Source: an uncultured Bacteroidales bacterium
GTDB lineage: Bacteria; Bacteroidota; Bacteroidia; Bacteroidales; Porphyromonadaceae
NCBI GenBank assembly: GCA_947290775.1
Contig: CAMYPM010000021.1
Span: 1 to 26,829, forward strand
Reading direction: 5' to 3'
Length of the DNA: 26,829 nucleotides
A program made the translations under genes and the position numbers. Positions 15,579 to 23,005 of the stretch are shown here, piece after piece. Position 1 is the stretch's first letter; each line of letters opens with the position of its first letter. The notes beneath the pieces are model-generated. The model made no database searches and was not told the DNA's origin. It saw only the letters and a list, made by a program, of their open reading frames with translations.

Positions 15579-18020
15579 TTATCGTTTGATAATCAAAGTT
15601 ACGGAGTTTGGCACGCCAAGGACATTCAGAAATACAATAGGATAGGTACCCTCAGGTAGTCCTTCGAGGTAGAGCCGTGCACTACCCTCTTCGTCTGCCG
15701 TAACTGTTTGGAGCAGTGTGCCGTCCACGCTATAGAGCCGTACTTCACTCATTTGCGCTACGCCACATAGCATTGCTTCTGTGCTCGCCGGATTTGGGTA
15801 GAGAGAGACGCTTTCACGTGCGACCGCTTCAGCATCGGTCTTGAATGTGGCGGTAATCGTTACATTGCTTTTCACTACAAAGGACTTACTTTCAGTAATA
15901 TCCTCATTGTTAGCCATAAGTTTATCCAACTCATAGCCGACCTCGGGAGCAACTTCTATAGTAAGTTCTGTACCATAAGGCACTGCCTCAAGGTTATTGG
16001 CGCCTTTGATTATGATCTGTCCGTTTATAGCCTTTGAAACAGTCACAGCAAAGGAAAGTCCATTTTCTGTACAGGTTCCTTCTCGTCCAACGTAATTTGA
16101 GTAGTCGATAGTTCCCTCTTTACTGACGTATAATACCTTCCAAAACTTAGACTTTGCAACCTCCACATTTTGCTTTGTCATGATATTGCCATTTCCGGGT
16201 GTTGCATTCATTTCCTCCTTAGAAAGTACAATGAGGCTACCCGGATCATTTTGTACCCTCTGAGCTAACTCTTCAACAATATTTTCCATTGCCGTGCAGC
16301 TAAGCAAATTATCTTCGCAAGAAAGCCAATTCAGTTGTGTGCATTCCGCTACCTTCAATGAGGTAAGTTTATTGCTGAAGCATACTAAATCGGTGAGCTT
16401 GCCAAATTTGGATACGTCTAACGATGTAAGTTTATTTTTATAGCAAGCCAATTCCTTAATCTCATAACACTGCGAGATATTTAATGAGCTTAATTGATTT
16501 TTATAACAATACAATTTTTTTATTTCTGAGCATTTGGATAAATCCAAGGACGCTATTTTATTGTTTCCACAAAACAGTTGCTCTATGCTGGGACACATGG
16601 ATACGTCCAACGAGGTTAAGTCATTAGATTCGCAATCTAACTCCGTTATATTACCGCTAAGTTCTACAGTTTGAGAGGATAGTGTATAGGTAGACTTCTT
16701 GCCCTGATCTATCGTTGTTTCACGGATACCTTTTGCAGTTACCTCTCCTTCTGATTTTATTGATAGGGTTATCGTTTCCCCTATTGCTCTTGTAGTTGTG
16801 AAAACAATAGTGTTTACCGGTTCATAGTCAGTACAACTACCATTGCGTCCGCTGTATTTCGTCTTGTTATCCGATCCTGCTTCTTTAGTGCAGAATACAT
16901 CCCAATTCTTAGATTTAATTATCTCTACAATATGTTTGGTCAGTATGTTTCCTTTGCCGGGAAGAGCATTTGACTCAACTTGAGAGAGCGCGTCAAACGT
17001 ACCTTTGTTGCTTACTGTCTTTGTAGGAAGAGCCTCTGCAATAGCTTCCATTACTGCACAATCAAGCAGATTTTTCTCACAGGAAATGTACTCGATATCT
17101 TTACATTTCGATAGGTCTAAAGAAGTTAATTGATTGGTATATGCGAACAGGCGTTTTAAATTGGGGCAGCTGGTCGCATCCAAAGACGTTAAGGAATTCC
17201 CGGAGCAGCTCAGTACGGTTAGCTTAGGCGTTTGCTTTAGATCTAACTGAGTTAACTGATTATTATCGCAATACAATGTAGTTATATTGTTGCAGTTGCT
17301 AAGATTTAAGGAGGTGATTTTATTATTCTCACAATTTAAGAACCTTAAACTCTCTTGATTTGCAACACTTAAAGATGTTATGGCATTATTATCACACCAA
17401 AATGTTTGTAGTTCCTGGCACTTAGATAAATCTAATGTAGTAAGTTTATTTTTACTACAGCCAAGATAGGTCAACTTCGGACAGTTAGAAATATCAAGAG
17501 TTTTGAGAGCATTACTACTACATGCTAAATACGTCAATTTACCACATTTTGATACGTCTAGTGATGCTAACTTGTTGTCAAAACAAACTAATCTATCTAA
17601 AGTGTTGTCGGTTAGTTTCAATGAGGTCAATAGATTTGTATAGCAACTAAGGGCAGTTAAACTGGGGCAATGTGAAATATCTAATGACGTTAACTCATTC
17701 TCATTGCACCCTAATGCAGTTAGATTACTACAGTCTCGTAACTCCAAAGAGGTTAATTTACCTGAATTACATCCGAATTTCTTTATATCGCCAGTGAGGG
17801 TAACCTTTTGAGAGGTAAGTTTGTAACTATTAGTACCATTACTTTTTATTTCTCCTACAATGCCTGTCGCAGTAACAGGACCATTCGCTTCAATTTGTAA
17901 CTTAATGGTTTTTCCAACACCAAGTCCTGTAGAGAAAGTAATACTCTGAGCTGCTACAGGAAGTGCAAAAAACACACAGGCTACTGTAAGTAGCAGATAC
18001 TTTGTAATCTTTGATTTCAT
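15579..18020 (-). CDS. Exported Cys-ladder LRR protein (InlJ-like) with T9SS sorting domain
   Basis: This 813-residue protein begins with a signal peptide (MKSKITKYLLLTVACVFFAL, cleavage near AAQS). It carries about 21-residue leucine-rich repeats of the internalin-J type, where each turn reads like LTYLGCSKNKLTTLDLSKC, with Cys stacking along the repeats. Two similar modules follow each other: about 25-400 and about 402-655, each with an N-cap strand region (VGKTIKLQIEANG; IGETITLSIKSEG), a repeat block and a tail (IIKSKNWDVF; VAKSKFWKVL). Next are an InlB B-repeat-like domain (about 658-728) and a T9SS sorting domain (about 737-813, SLYPNPASTEAML, LPEGTYPIVF). P. gingivalis InlJ is involved in biofilm formation; a similar surface role is inference. 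The sorting domain is nearly identical to that of the paralogue at 23693. Confidence 0.88.
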   Translation of the reverse strand: MKSKITKYLLLTVACVFFALPVAAQSITFSTGLGVGKTIKLQIEANGPVTATGIVGEIKSNGTNSYKLTSQKVTLTGDIKKFGCNSGKLTSLELRDCSNLTALGCNENELTSLDISHCPSLTALSCYTNLLTSLKLTDNTLDRLVCFDNKLASLDVSKCGKLTYLACSSNALKTLDISNCPKLTYLGCSKNKLTTLDLSKCQELQTFWCDNNAITSLSVANQESLRFLNCENNKITSLNLSNCNNITTLYCDNNQLTQLDLKQTPKLTVLSCSGNSLTSLDATSCPNLKRLFAYTNQLTSLDLSKCKDIEYISCEKNLLDCAVMEAIAEALPTKTVSNKGTFDALSQVESNALPGKGNILTKHIVEIIKSKNWDVFCTKEAGSDNKTKYSGRNGSCTDYEPVNTIVFTTTRAIGETITLSIKSEGEVTAKGIRETTIDQGKKSTYTLSSQTVELSGNITELDCESNDLTSLDVSMCPSIEQLFCGNNKIASLDLSKCSEIKKLYCYKNQLSSLNISQCYEIKELACYKNKLTSLDVSKFGKLTDLVCFSNKLTSLKVAECTQLNWLSCEDNLLSCTAMENIVEELAQRVQNDPGSLIVLSKEEMNATPGNGNIMTKQNVEVAKSKFWKVLYVSKEGTIDYSNYVGREGTCTENGLSFAVTVSKAINGQIIIKGANNLEAVPYGTELTIEVAPEVGYELDKLMANNEDITESKSFVVKSNVTITATFKTDAEAVARESVSLYPNPASTEAMLCGVAQMSEVRLYSVDGTLLQTVTADEEGSARLYLEGLPEGTYPIVFLNVLGVPNSVTLIIKR

Positions 18021-18514
18021 ATTGTTAGTTTTTTCTTGTTGTTTGTTAATAAATATTTAGGGGGCTATCCATTGGCTTTCTTCTCTGCCATCAATAGGAT
18101 ATTCACCTTAGCAAAAGCCTCTTAATGGGTCGCATCTTCCAAAAGGGTTCAGCAGCATCTTTATTCCCACCGATGCATGCTGTCTAGTAATATAGAAAAA
18201 TTGTTGGTTTACTAAAGCTAATGACTTTTCAAAGAGAGCATGCATCGATGGGATTAAACGACTCCGCGAATATTTCCTCCTATAAACTCAAGCAAGCTAA
18301 GTGTCACTATTTTTTTTGGATGATTCCCATAAGGATTGCTCTTCCAAATAGAAAAAGCAAACACCTCACAAAGGGTTTCTCGGCATTCACTATTTTTTTC
18401 GGAAGCCAGAATTCCTATTAGAAAGGGCGTATGGATGAAGAAAGCATTAGTAAATCTTCCCACATTTCCTTTAAGTATCATCCCAACCATACTAATTTTA
18501 ACTTCCTTCCGCAT
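18021..18514. other. Long spacer upstream of the first Cys-ladder LRR gene
   Basis: Nearly 500 bases separate the LRR start codon from its duplicated promoter block, against about 75 bases at the paralogue. The spacer holds a long inverted repeat (18160-18258) and a minus-strand frame of 86 codons (18254-18514) starting with ATG next to the promoter block. That frame resembles no family I know and may be chance. A T-rich motif, TCACTATTTTTTT, occurs twice (near 18304 and 18388). A later insertion is plausible. Confidence 0.5.
18160..18258. repeat. 22-bp imperfect inverted repeat, possible MITE remnant
   Basis: The arms 18160-18181 and 18237-18258 match as inverted repeats at 20 of 22 positions, sharing CGATGCATGCT, and enclose 55 AT-rich bases. 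The unit has the size of a small non-autonomous element or a large hairpin. No clear target-site duplication was seen outside the arms. Confidence 0.5.
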
Positions 18515-18590
18515 AAAGGTACGTCTTATTATTCAATCAGCATGCACTTTCTTCAATTGAATGTCATTTATTCCGTGACAAGGTGCATGT
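18515..18590 (-). promoter_or_regulatory. Promoter block shared with the LRR paralogue
   Basis: On the minus strand this contains GATTGAATAATAAGACG followed by TACCTTTA, a near -7 box. The same block, with scattered substitutions, sits at 25529-25592, 76 bases upstream of the second Cys-ladder LRR gene. Similarity runs further, through ATTTATTC and TGA-A-GG-GCA. It is probably the ancestral promoter of the LRR family, here 495 bases from its gene. Confidence 0.5.
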
Positions 18591-18727
18591 CAAACATCTC
18601 TTCCTCGTAAAGAATAGTGGACAAAAGCGGCAGCTTCAATCAACTATTACAAAGTATAAGGCATTCTTCAAGAAGCTCTATTTCCTTATCAACAAGAAGG
18701 AGATATAGGCAGAAAGGTAGGTATTCC
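18591..18727. other. Non-coding spacer
   Basis: No supportable gene. A plus-strand frame of about 40 codons (GTG near 18583 to TAG near 18707) reads through lysine-rich sequence without a recognisable family. A 70-codon frame from 18617 overlaps the broken gene that follows. Confidence 0.4.
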
Positions 18728-19105
18728 TCAGTCTGTATCGATGTAGGAAACAATATCCGGTTTCTTTCTGAGCATGTTAGTTGCCTTATTCATGAGCGAG
18801 ATACGTCTGTGATCCTCGGGTGTCCATAGCGTAGTGTACGTAGCGAACTCCTTAAGTAGATTGTACGCATCCCATAGGGTTCCTTCTCCCTTGAGTATAC
18901 GCTTTTTGTCGGCATCATACTTTCCGGCTTTTTGATACCTGTCGCATACCTTTCCATAGGATATTTGCTCCTCCGCTACTTTCTTACTTACGCCTAATGA
19001 GAGAAGCGTTTTCTGGCAACTCCTCATTTCAGCCAAAGAGATCCTCGACTCATAAGCAATGGATGTCCATACGGGAGGAGCTTTAGTTTTATAGGTAAGA
19101 AAAAA
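18728..19105 (-). pseudogene. 5'-truncated remnant of an unknown gene
   Basis: The frame is open from just after a stop at 19109-19111 to the TGA at 18728, but the only ATG is internal. Protein-like sequence (KTKAPPVWTSIAYESRISLA) continues upstream of the TTG at 19036, so the start appears lost. The product is helical and basic, with LRKKPDIVSYIDTD at the end; I do not recognise the family. A second, more damaged copy of its last 40 codons lies at 21644-21770 in the same orientation, so the two bracket ahpC-ahpF. If it is intact it would be a 102-residue protein starting at TTG (19036); the duplicate shows that the frame was once coding. Confidence 0.55.
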
Positions 19106-19148
19106 ACGCTAGTTTCACCGAAGGAAAGTACTTGCCCACAGAAAAAAT

Positions 19149-19164
19149 TACCTAATTATAGGTA
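19149..19164. promoter_or_regulatory. Candidate operator upstream of ahpC
   Basis: TACCTA-ATTA-TAGGTA is a perfect 6-base dyad with a 4-base centre, ending 33 bases before the -7 box. A further TAGGTA half-site lies at 19092-19097. OxyR activates ahpCF in P. gingivalis and is the obvious candidate regulator, but the match to OxyR sites is not established here. Confidence 0.4.
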
Positions 19165-19197
19165 TGCGGTTTGCTTTTTATTTCTGTTGCTTACCCT

Positions 19198-19205
19198 TAT
19201 CTTTG
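19198..19205 (+). promoter_or_regulatory. -7 box of ahpC
   Basis: TATCTTTG matches TAnnTTTG; transcription would start near 19211. This excludes the in-frame ATG at 19187 and fits the starts at 19262-19274. A TTTG at 19170-19173 is a -33 candidate but sits 24 bases away instead of about 19. Confidence 0.5.
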
Positions 19206-19273
19206 TGGGTGTTGGTGGGGATGTCCTACCGACGATTAATGAATCATTATCTAAAACTCAAATGCAAATGACT

Positions 19274-19843
19274 ATGCAACCTATTATCAACAGCAACTTA
19301 CCAGAGTTCAAAGTACCCGCATATACCAAGTCCAAGGGCTTTCACGAGGTCTCTAACGAGGATCTCAAGGGGCGCTGGAGCGTACTCTTCTTCTATCCTG
19401 GCGACTTTACCTTCGTATGCCCTACGGAGCTAGCTGACCTTGCCGACAACTATGCTGAGTTTCAGCAGATCGGCGTAGACATCTACTCCGTGAGCACTGA
19501 CTCGCACTTCGTTCACAAGGCTTGGCAGGATACCAGCGAGGCGGTCAAGAAGGTTCAGTACACGATGCTCGCTGATATGCGCTTCGAGCTGGCTCGTGCC
19601 TTCGGCGTGATGATCGAGGAGGCTGGGCAGGCTTACCGTGGTACTTTCCTAATTGATCCAGACGGCAAGGTGCGTGTGGCTGAGATCCATGACAACGGCA
19701 TAGGCCGTGACGCTCAGGAGCTACTGCGCAAGGTGCGCGCGGCTCAGTTTATCTATGAGCACCCAGGCGAAGTGTGCCCCGCCAAGTGGAAACAAGGCGA
19801 TGCCACTCTCAAGCCTAGCATAGACCTAGTTGGTAAGATCTAA
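19274..19843 (+). CDS. ahpC: Alkyl hydroperoxide reductase subunit C (peroxiredoxin)
   Basis: This 189-residue cytoplasmic typical 2-Cys peroxiredoxin reduces H2O2 and organic hydroperoxides and is recycled by AhpF. The peroxidatic Cys49 lies in FFYPGDFTFVCPTELADLAD and the resolving Cys near residue 167 in HPGEVCPAKW, with the C-terminal extension typical of AhpC. The start at 19274 (MQPIINSNLPEFK) matches the usual length of about 187-188; ATGs at 19262 and 19268 are also possible. The ATG at 19187 lies before the -7 box. The gene is followed by ahpF after 90 bases and a strong hairpin. Coding DNA from about 19290 is clearly richer in G and C than the LRR genes, suggesting transfer from a relative. 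Confidence 0.95.
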   Translation: MQPIINSNLPEFKVPAYTKSKGFHEVSNEDLKGRWSVLFFYPGDFTFVCPTELADLADNYAEFQQIGVDIYSVSTDSHFVHKAWQDTSEAVKKVQYTMLADMRFELARAFGVMIEEAGQAYRGTFLIDPDGKVRVAEIHDNGIGRDAQELLRKVRAAQFIYEHPGEVCPAKWKQGDATLKPSIDLVGKI

Positions 19844-19867
19844 CACCTAGATCCACATGTCAAAACA

Positions 19868-19909
19868 AGAGGGTTGTGTCGTGTACTCACACGGGTGACA
19901 CAGCCCTCT
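19868..19909 (+). terminator. Hairpin between ahpC and ahpF
   Basis: AGAGGGTTGTGTC (19868-19880) pairs with GACACAGCCCTCT (19897-19909) with one G-T wobble; the loop can extend the stem through GTGT/ACAC. CTCTTTCT follows. It may partly terminate transcription so that ahpC is made in excess over ahpF, or stabilise the ahpC message. Confidence 0.65.
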
Positions 19910-19933
19910 ACTCTTTCTAAAAACAGCACAATC

Positions 19934-21487
19934 ATGAGACTAGACCAAGATACCTTACAGCAGCTGCAAAGCATCTTTGCCTCGCTAAACCATCGATACA
20001 CGCTCAGAGCGAAGGCTCCCAAGGGTGCCCACTACGAAGAGCTCGAGCAGCTCCTCGGTGACTTCGCCTCAACCTCTCCGCAACTATCGCTAGAGATGAG
20101 CGTGGACGACAAGCTGAGTGTGGAAATACTGCGTGACGAGCAGCCCACGGGGATAACTTTTAGGGCGATCCCCTCGGGGCATGAGTTTAGCAGTCTGATA
20201 CTAGCCATATACAATGCGGATGGTCAGGGGAAGAACATTCCCGATACGGCTATCTGTGACAAGATCCGTTCGCTACGCAAACCGATTCATCTACGCAGTT
20301 ACATTTCGCTCAGCTGTACCAACTGCCCCGACGTGGTTCAGAGCCTTAACCTAATCACGCTCATTGCGGGTGAAGGTGTGACCCACGAGATGGTCGATGG
20401 TGCTCTTTACACGGAGGAGGCTAAGGAGCTAAACATCTCTGCCGTCCCGACGGTCTACCTGGGAGATCAGGTGCTACATATAGGTAAGAGTTCACTGGGT
20501 GAGCTACTCGGCAAGCTAGCCGATGCTGTCGGTGTGGAGCCGTCGTCCGTCACGGCGGAGCGCAAGGAGTACGACCAGATCGTCATCGGTGGTGGACCTG
20601 CTGGCGCAGCGGCTGCGCTCTACTCGGCTCGCAAGGGACTGCACGTCGCACTTGTGGCTGACCGCATAGGTGGTCAGGTGAATGAGACGACGGCTATCGA
20701 AAACGTCCCCTCCGTGCTTCACACGACAGGTACGCAGCTGGCTGAAGATCTGCGCCAACATGTGCTACACTACCACGTAGAGATACTGGAGCAGAGACAT
20801 GTCGAGCAGATCAAACTGGTCGATACCCAGAAGGAGGTAGTCACTTCGCTCGGTGAGACGCTCGTAGCACCGCAAGTGATCATTGCCACTGGAGCTTCCT
20901 GGCGCAAGCTGGGTGTGCCTGGCGAGGCGGAGCATATTGGTCGCGGGGTAGCCTTCTGCCCGCACTGCGATGGACCGTTCTTCAAGGGGCAAGACATAGC
21001 GGTCGTGGGCGGTGGTAACTCAGGCATTGAGGCTGCTATCGACTTAGCGGGCATCTGCAAGCATGTGACCGTCTTGGAGTTTATGGAGAGCCTCAAGGCA
21101 GACACCGTACTGCAGGAGCAGCTGGCTAAGCTACCAAACGTGACCGTCCACACGAACGTGGCAACGGAAGAGGTCATCGGCGATGGCAGCAAAGTGTCCG
21201 CACTTCGTATCGCACCCCGTGATGGGAGTGCTCTCTTCGAGCTCGCCGTTGCTGGGGTCTTTGTGCAGATCGGTCTCAAGGCGAATACGGATATCTTCGA
21301 TGGTCTGGTCGAGCGCAACCGCATGGGCGAGATCGTCATCGATGACCACTGCCGCAGCTCCGCAGCGGGTATCTATGCCGCAGGCGACTGTGCCAGCATC
21401 CCCTACAAGCAGGTGGTGATTGCTATGGGCGAGGGCGCCAAGGCTGCTCTCTCGGCCTTTGACGATCGCATTCGCACACAAGGGTGA
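19934..21487 (+). CDS. ahpF: Alkyl hydroperoxide reductase subunit F (NADH-dependent flavoprotein)
   Basis: This 517-residue protein transfers electrons from NADH through FAD and two disulfides to AhpC. The start at 19934 (MRLDQDTLQQLQSIF) gives the usual AhpF N-terminus; the frame open from 19874 runs back into the intercistronic hairpin. Domains in order are the double thioredoxin-like fold (1-200) with Cys128-x2-Cys131 (SCTNC), an FAD site GGGPAG at 219-224, the thioredoxin-reductase-type Cys342-x2-Cys345 (FCPHCDGPF), an NAD site (GGGNSG), and the C-terminal FAD motif (AAGDC, PYKQVVIAMGEGAKAAL). All redox centres are present. Base composition is strikingly GC-rich: bases 20581-20640 contain 41 G+C of 60, against 19 of 60 at 16441-16500 in the LRR gene. 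Confidence 0.96.
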   Translation: MRLDQDTLQQLQSIFASLNHRYTLRAKAPKGAHYEELEQLLGDFASTSPQLSLEMSVDDKLSVEILRDEQPTGITFRAIPSGHEFSSLILAIYNADGQGKNIPDTAICDKIRSLRKPIHLRSYISLSCTNCPDVVQSLNLITLIAGEGVTHEMVDGALYTEEAKELNISAVPTVYLGDQVLHIGKSSLGELLGKLADAVGVEPSSVTAERKEYDQIVIGGGPAGAAAALYSARKGLHVALVADRIGGQVNETTAIENVPSVLHTTGTQLAEDLRQHVLHYHVEILEQRHVEQIKLVDTQKEVVTSLGETLVAPQVIIATGASWRKLGVPGEAEHIGRGVAFCPHCDGPFFKGQDIAVVGGGNSGIEAAIDLAGICKHVTVLEFMESLKADTVLQEQLAKLPNVTVHTNVATEEVIGDGSKVSALRIAPRDGSALFELAVAGVFVQIGLKANTDIFDGLVERNRMGEIVIDDHCRSSAAGIYAAGDCASIPYKQVVIAMGEGAKAALSAFDDRIRTQG

Positions 21488-21555
21488 GATTGGCCGTTAG
21501 CTGTTGGCTATCGGCAGCCGCACGCAAAGGTTAGGGCCACACTCCTACACAAAAA

Positions 21556-21602
21556 AGAGACTTCCCCGCAGCAGGACACGGTCCAACTGGAGGGGAGTCT
21601 CT
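21556..21602 (+). terminator. Terminator after ahpF
   Basis: AGAGACTTCCCC (21556-21567) pairs with GGGGAGTCTCT (21592-21602), with one bulged T and a 24-base loop. It lies about 70 bases after the ahpF stop. Confidence 0.6.
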
Positions 21603-21643
21603 CGCTTACCGCCTCTAGCGCTGGAGGACTTACGCTAACTGGG

Positions 21644-21770
21644 CTAGATCTCAATGTACGAGACGATGTCGGGCTTTTTCCGGAGCATGTTAGTTGCTTT
21701 ATTCATGAGCGAGATACGTCTGTGATCCTCGGGTGTTCATAGCGTAGTGTGCGTAGCAAACTCCTACAGT
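21644..21770 (-). pseudogene. Fragment of the same unknown gene as 18728-19105, with internal stops
   Basis: Read on the minus strand, this matches the last 40 codons of the remnant at 18728: TPEDHRRISLMNKATNMLRK and KPDIVSY are identical. The Trp codon before TPEDH is TGA (21737-21739), an upstream Lys codon is TAG, and the gene ends IEI-stop instead of IDTD-stop. Similarity stops abruptly near 21770. Its third positions are GC-richer than in the first copy (CCC GAC ATC GTC against CCG GAT ATT GTT), matching the ahpCF tract. It is a dead 3' fragment from the donor lineage (inference). Confidence 0.75.
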
Positions 21771-22001
21771 GGCCTGTGATAGCCATGCGTATCAGATAGA
21801 TGCATTATCCGCATTGAATTATAAGTTACTTGAAGTGAGAGTTGTTGACGCTCTTATATGGATAAGTTACTGTCTTTTTGTTCGCACAGGTAGAGGTGGG
21901 TACATTTCTCGCCCTCATCAAATGTATGGTGGTATTCAATTTTGGGTTGTGCCATAGCTTGTTTACACTTCTGTCTTTGGCGTGTAGTACGCCATAAGGT
22001 T
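21771..22001. other. Non-coding spacer
   Basis: I see nothing supportable here. Frames of about 60 codons on both strands overlap the ends of the neighbouring broken genes and match no family. Confidence 0.5.
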
Positions 22002-22928
22002 CTAGGCAAAGTTATACATCTCCTCTCGTACGGGCTGAGGTTCAACAACCTCTATTTGGTCTGCCATCGCGAGCAACAATTGGTAGAGGTCGTATGTGGG
22101 ACAGACCTCCAGCTCAAAGCGAGCCACACCCTCCACCTCTGAGGGTAGCTCTCTCTGCGACTCATGTATCGGTAGCGTGCGGAGGTAGTCCGCGCCCTGA
22201 CCATAGGCATTGACTAGCAGACGCACAGGCTCCTCCTCGGAGTGAATCACCCCACAACAACCTCGGTAGTAAGCCTCTATGTCAAAGGACTCATCCATCA
22301 CAAAGCTCTCCTCAAGCGGTTCGCAAGCTAAGATGCGATCCAGAGCATAGACTAGATAGACATCCTTGGGGCGCGAGCCCCCGTCCTCAGCATTGAGCTC
22401 TACATTGCGAGCTGAGTAGTAAGGGCTACGAGCCAAGAGGTACCATCTACGATTCGCCACCTTGAGGTAGTAAGGCTCCGCCTCAAAGCTGTAAGCCTCG
22501 GGTCTGCCAAACGCTTGGTAAGTCATCTGGATAACCTTGCCGTGACGCATCGCCTCGGCAATCACGTTGAGCCACTTACGCCCAGAGGGGACATGCTCGA
22601 AGAGAATTCGCCCCTGGAGCTTGCTGTCGGCTTGTATCTGATTCATCGCCGTGTAGGAGTCTATGAGCCAGCTGCGCAGATTGTCCTGCTCCAGCTCCTC
22701 GGGATTGTCAATGTAGTAGCGGTAGCCATCCTGGGGATCACATAAGATCTCCACCTCAAAGATGTCAAGAATTGCCTGCCGATGGTTATGAAAGGTCCGC
22801 TTCGGCAAGGGCTCTTTATAACTCAATCCGCTCTCCTCCTAGTGACGACTGATCTCTTCAAAGGTAAGACGCCCATACTGACGAAATTGCTCGATCAGCC
22901 AGACATACCGTCCGAAAATATTTGCCAT
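22002..22928 (-). pseudogene. WYL-domain transcriptional regulator interrupted by an amber stop
   Basis: The full frame runs from an ATG at 22928 to 22002, 308 codons. Its N-terminus (MANIFGRYVWLIEQFRQYGR) and EEISRH continue into EESGLSYKEPLPKRTFHNHR after one in-frame TAG at 22839-22841 (codon 30). Related Bacteroidetes regulators begin with this helix-turn-helix-like region, and the lost codon is probably Trp (TGG to TAG). Past the stop, 274 residues carry the WYL sensor domain (about 115-185 of the open part, IQMTYQAFGRPEAYSFEAEP, RWYLLARS) and a WCX-like C-terminus. Translation could restart at TTG 22826, which has GGAGG upstream, but the product would lack part of its DNA-binding domain. 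WYL proteins bind DNA and sense ligands, often nucleic acids. The gene is GC-rich like ahpCF. Confidence 0.8.
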
Positions 22929-22953
22929 AACATCTCCATTCTTTTATCTGTGG

Positions 22954-23000
22954 CAAAGATACAATATCAGCTATGCCAAACCATAGCACAGCTGATATTG
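22954..23000 (-). promoter_or_regulatory. Promoter and dyad operator of the WYL regulator gene
   Basis: On the minus strand a perfect -7 box TATCTTTG (22954-22961) abuts a large dyad: CAATATCAGCT and AGCTGATATTG (22990-23000 and 22962-22972), perfect 11-base arms around 17 bases. Concentric with it is TGTGC-N9-GCATA (22972-22990), like the dyad upstream of the next gene. The dyad covers the -33 region, as a repressor site would. Autoregulation by the WYL protein is inference. The dyad could also serve as the terminator of the gene ending at 23006. Confidence 0.6.
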
Positions 23001-23005
23001 ATAAG

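Noticed and set aside
19187..19273. Upstream start for ahpC
   Set aside because: The ATG precedes the -7 box at 19198-19205 and adds residues absent from AhpC proteins; starts at 19262-19274 fit family length.
19874..19933. Upstream start for ahpF
   Set aside because: It falls inside the intercistronic hairpin and adds 20 residues unlike any AhpF N-terminus.
20770..21339. Long minus-strand frame of 189 codons opposite ahpF
   Set aside because: It is the antisense shadow of a GC-rich gene with strong domain evidence on the plus strand.
21769..22142. Plus-strand frames of about 62-66 codons
   Set aside because: They overlap the end of the WYL gene on the other strand and show no family features.
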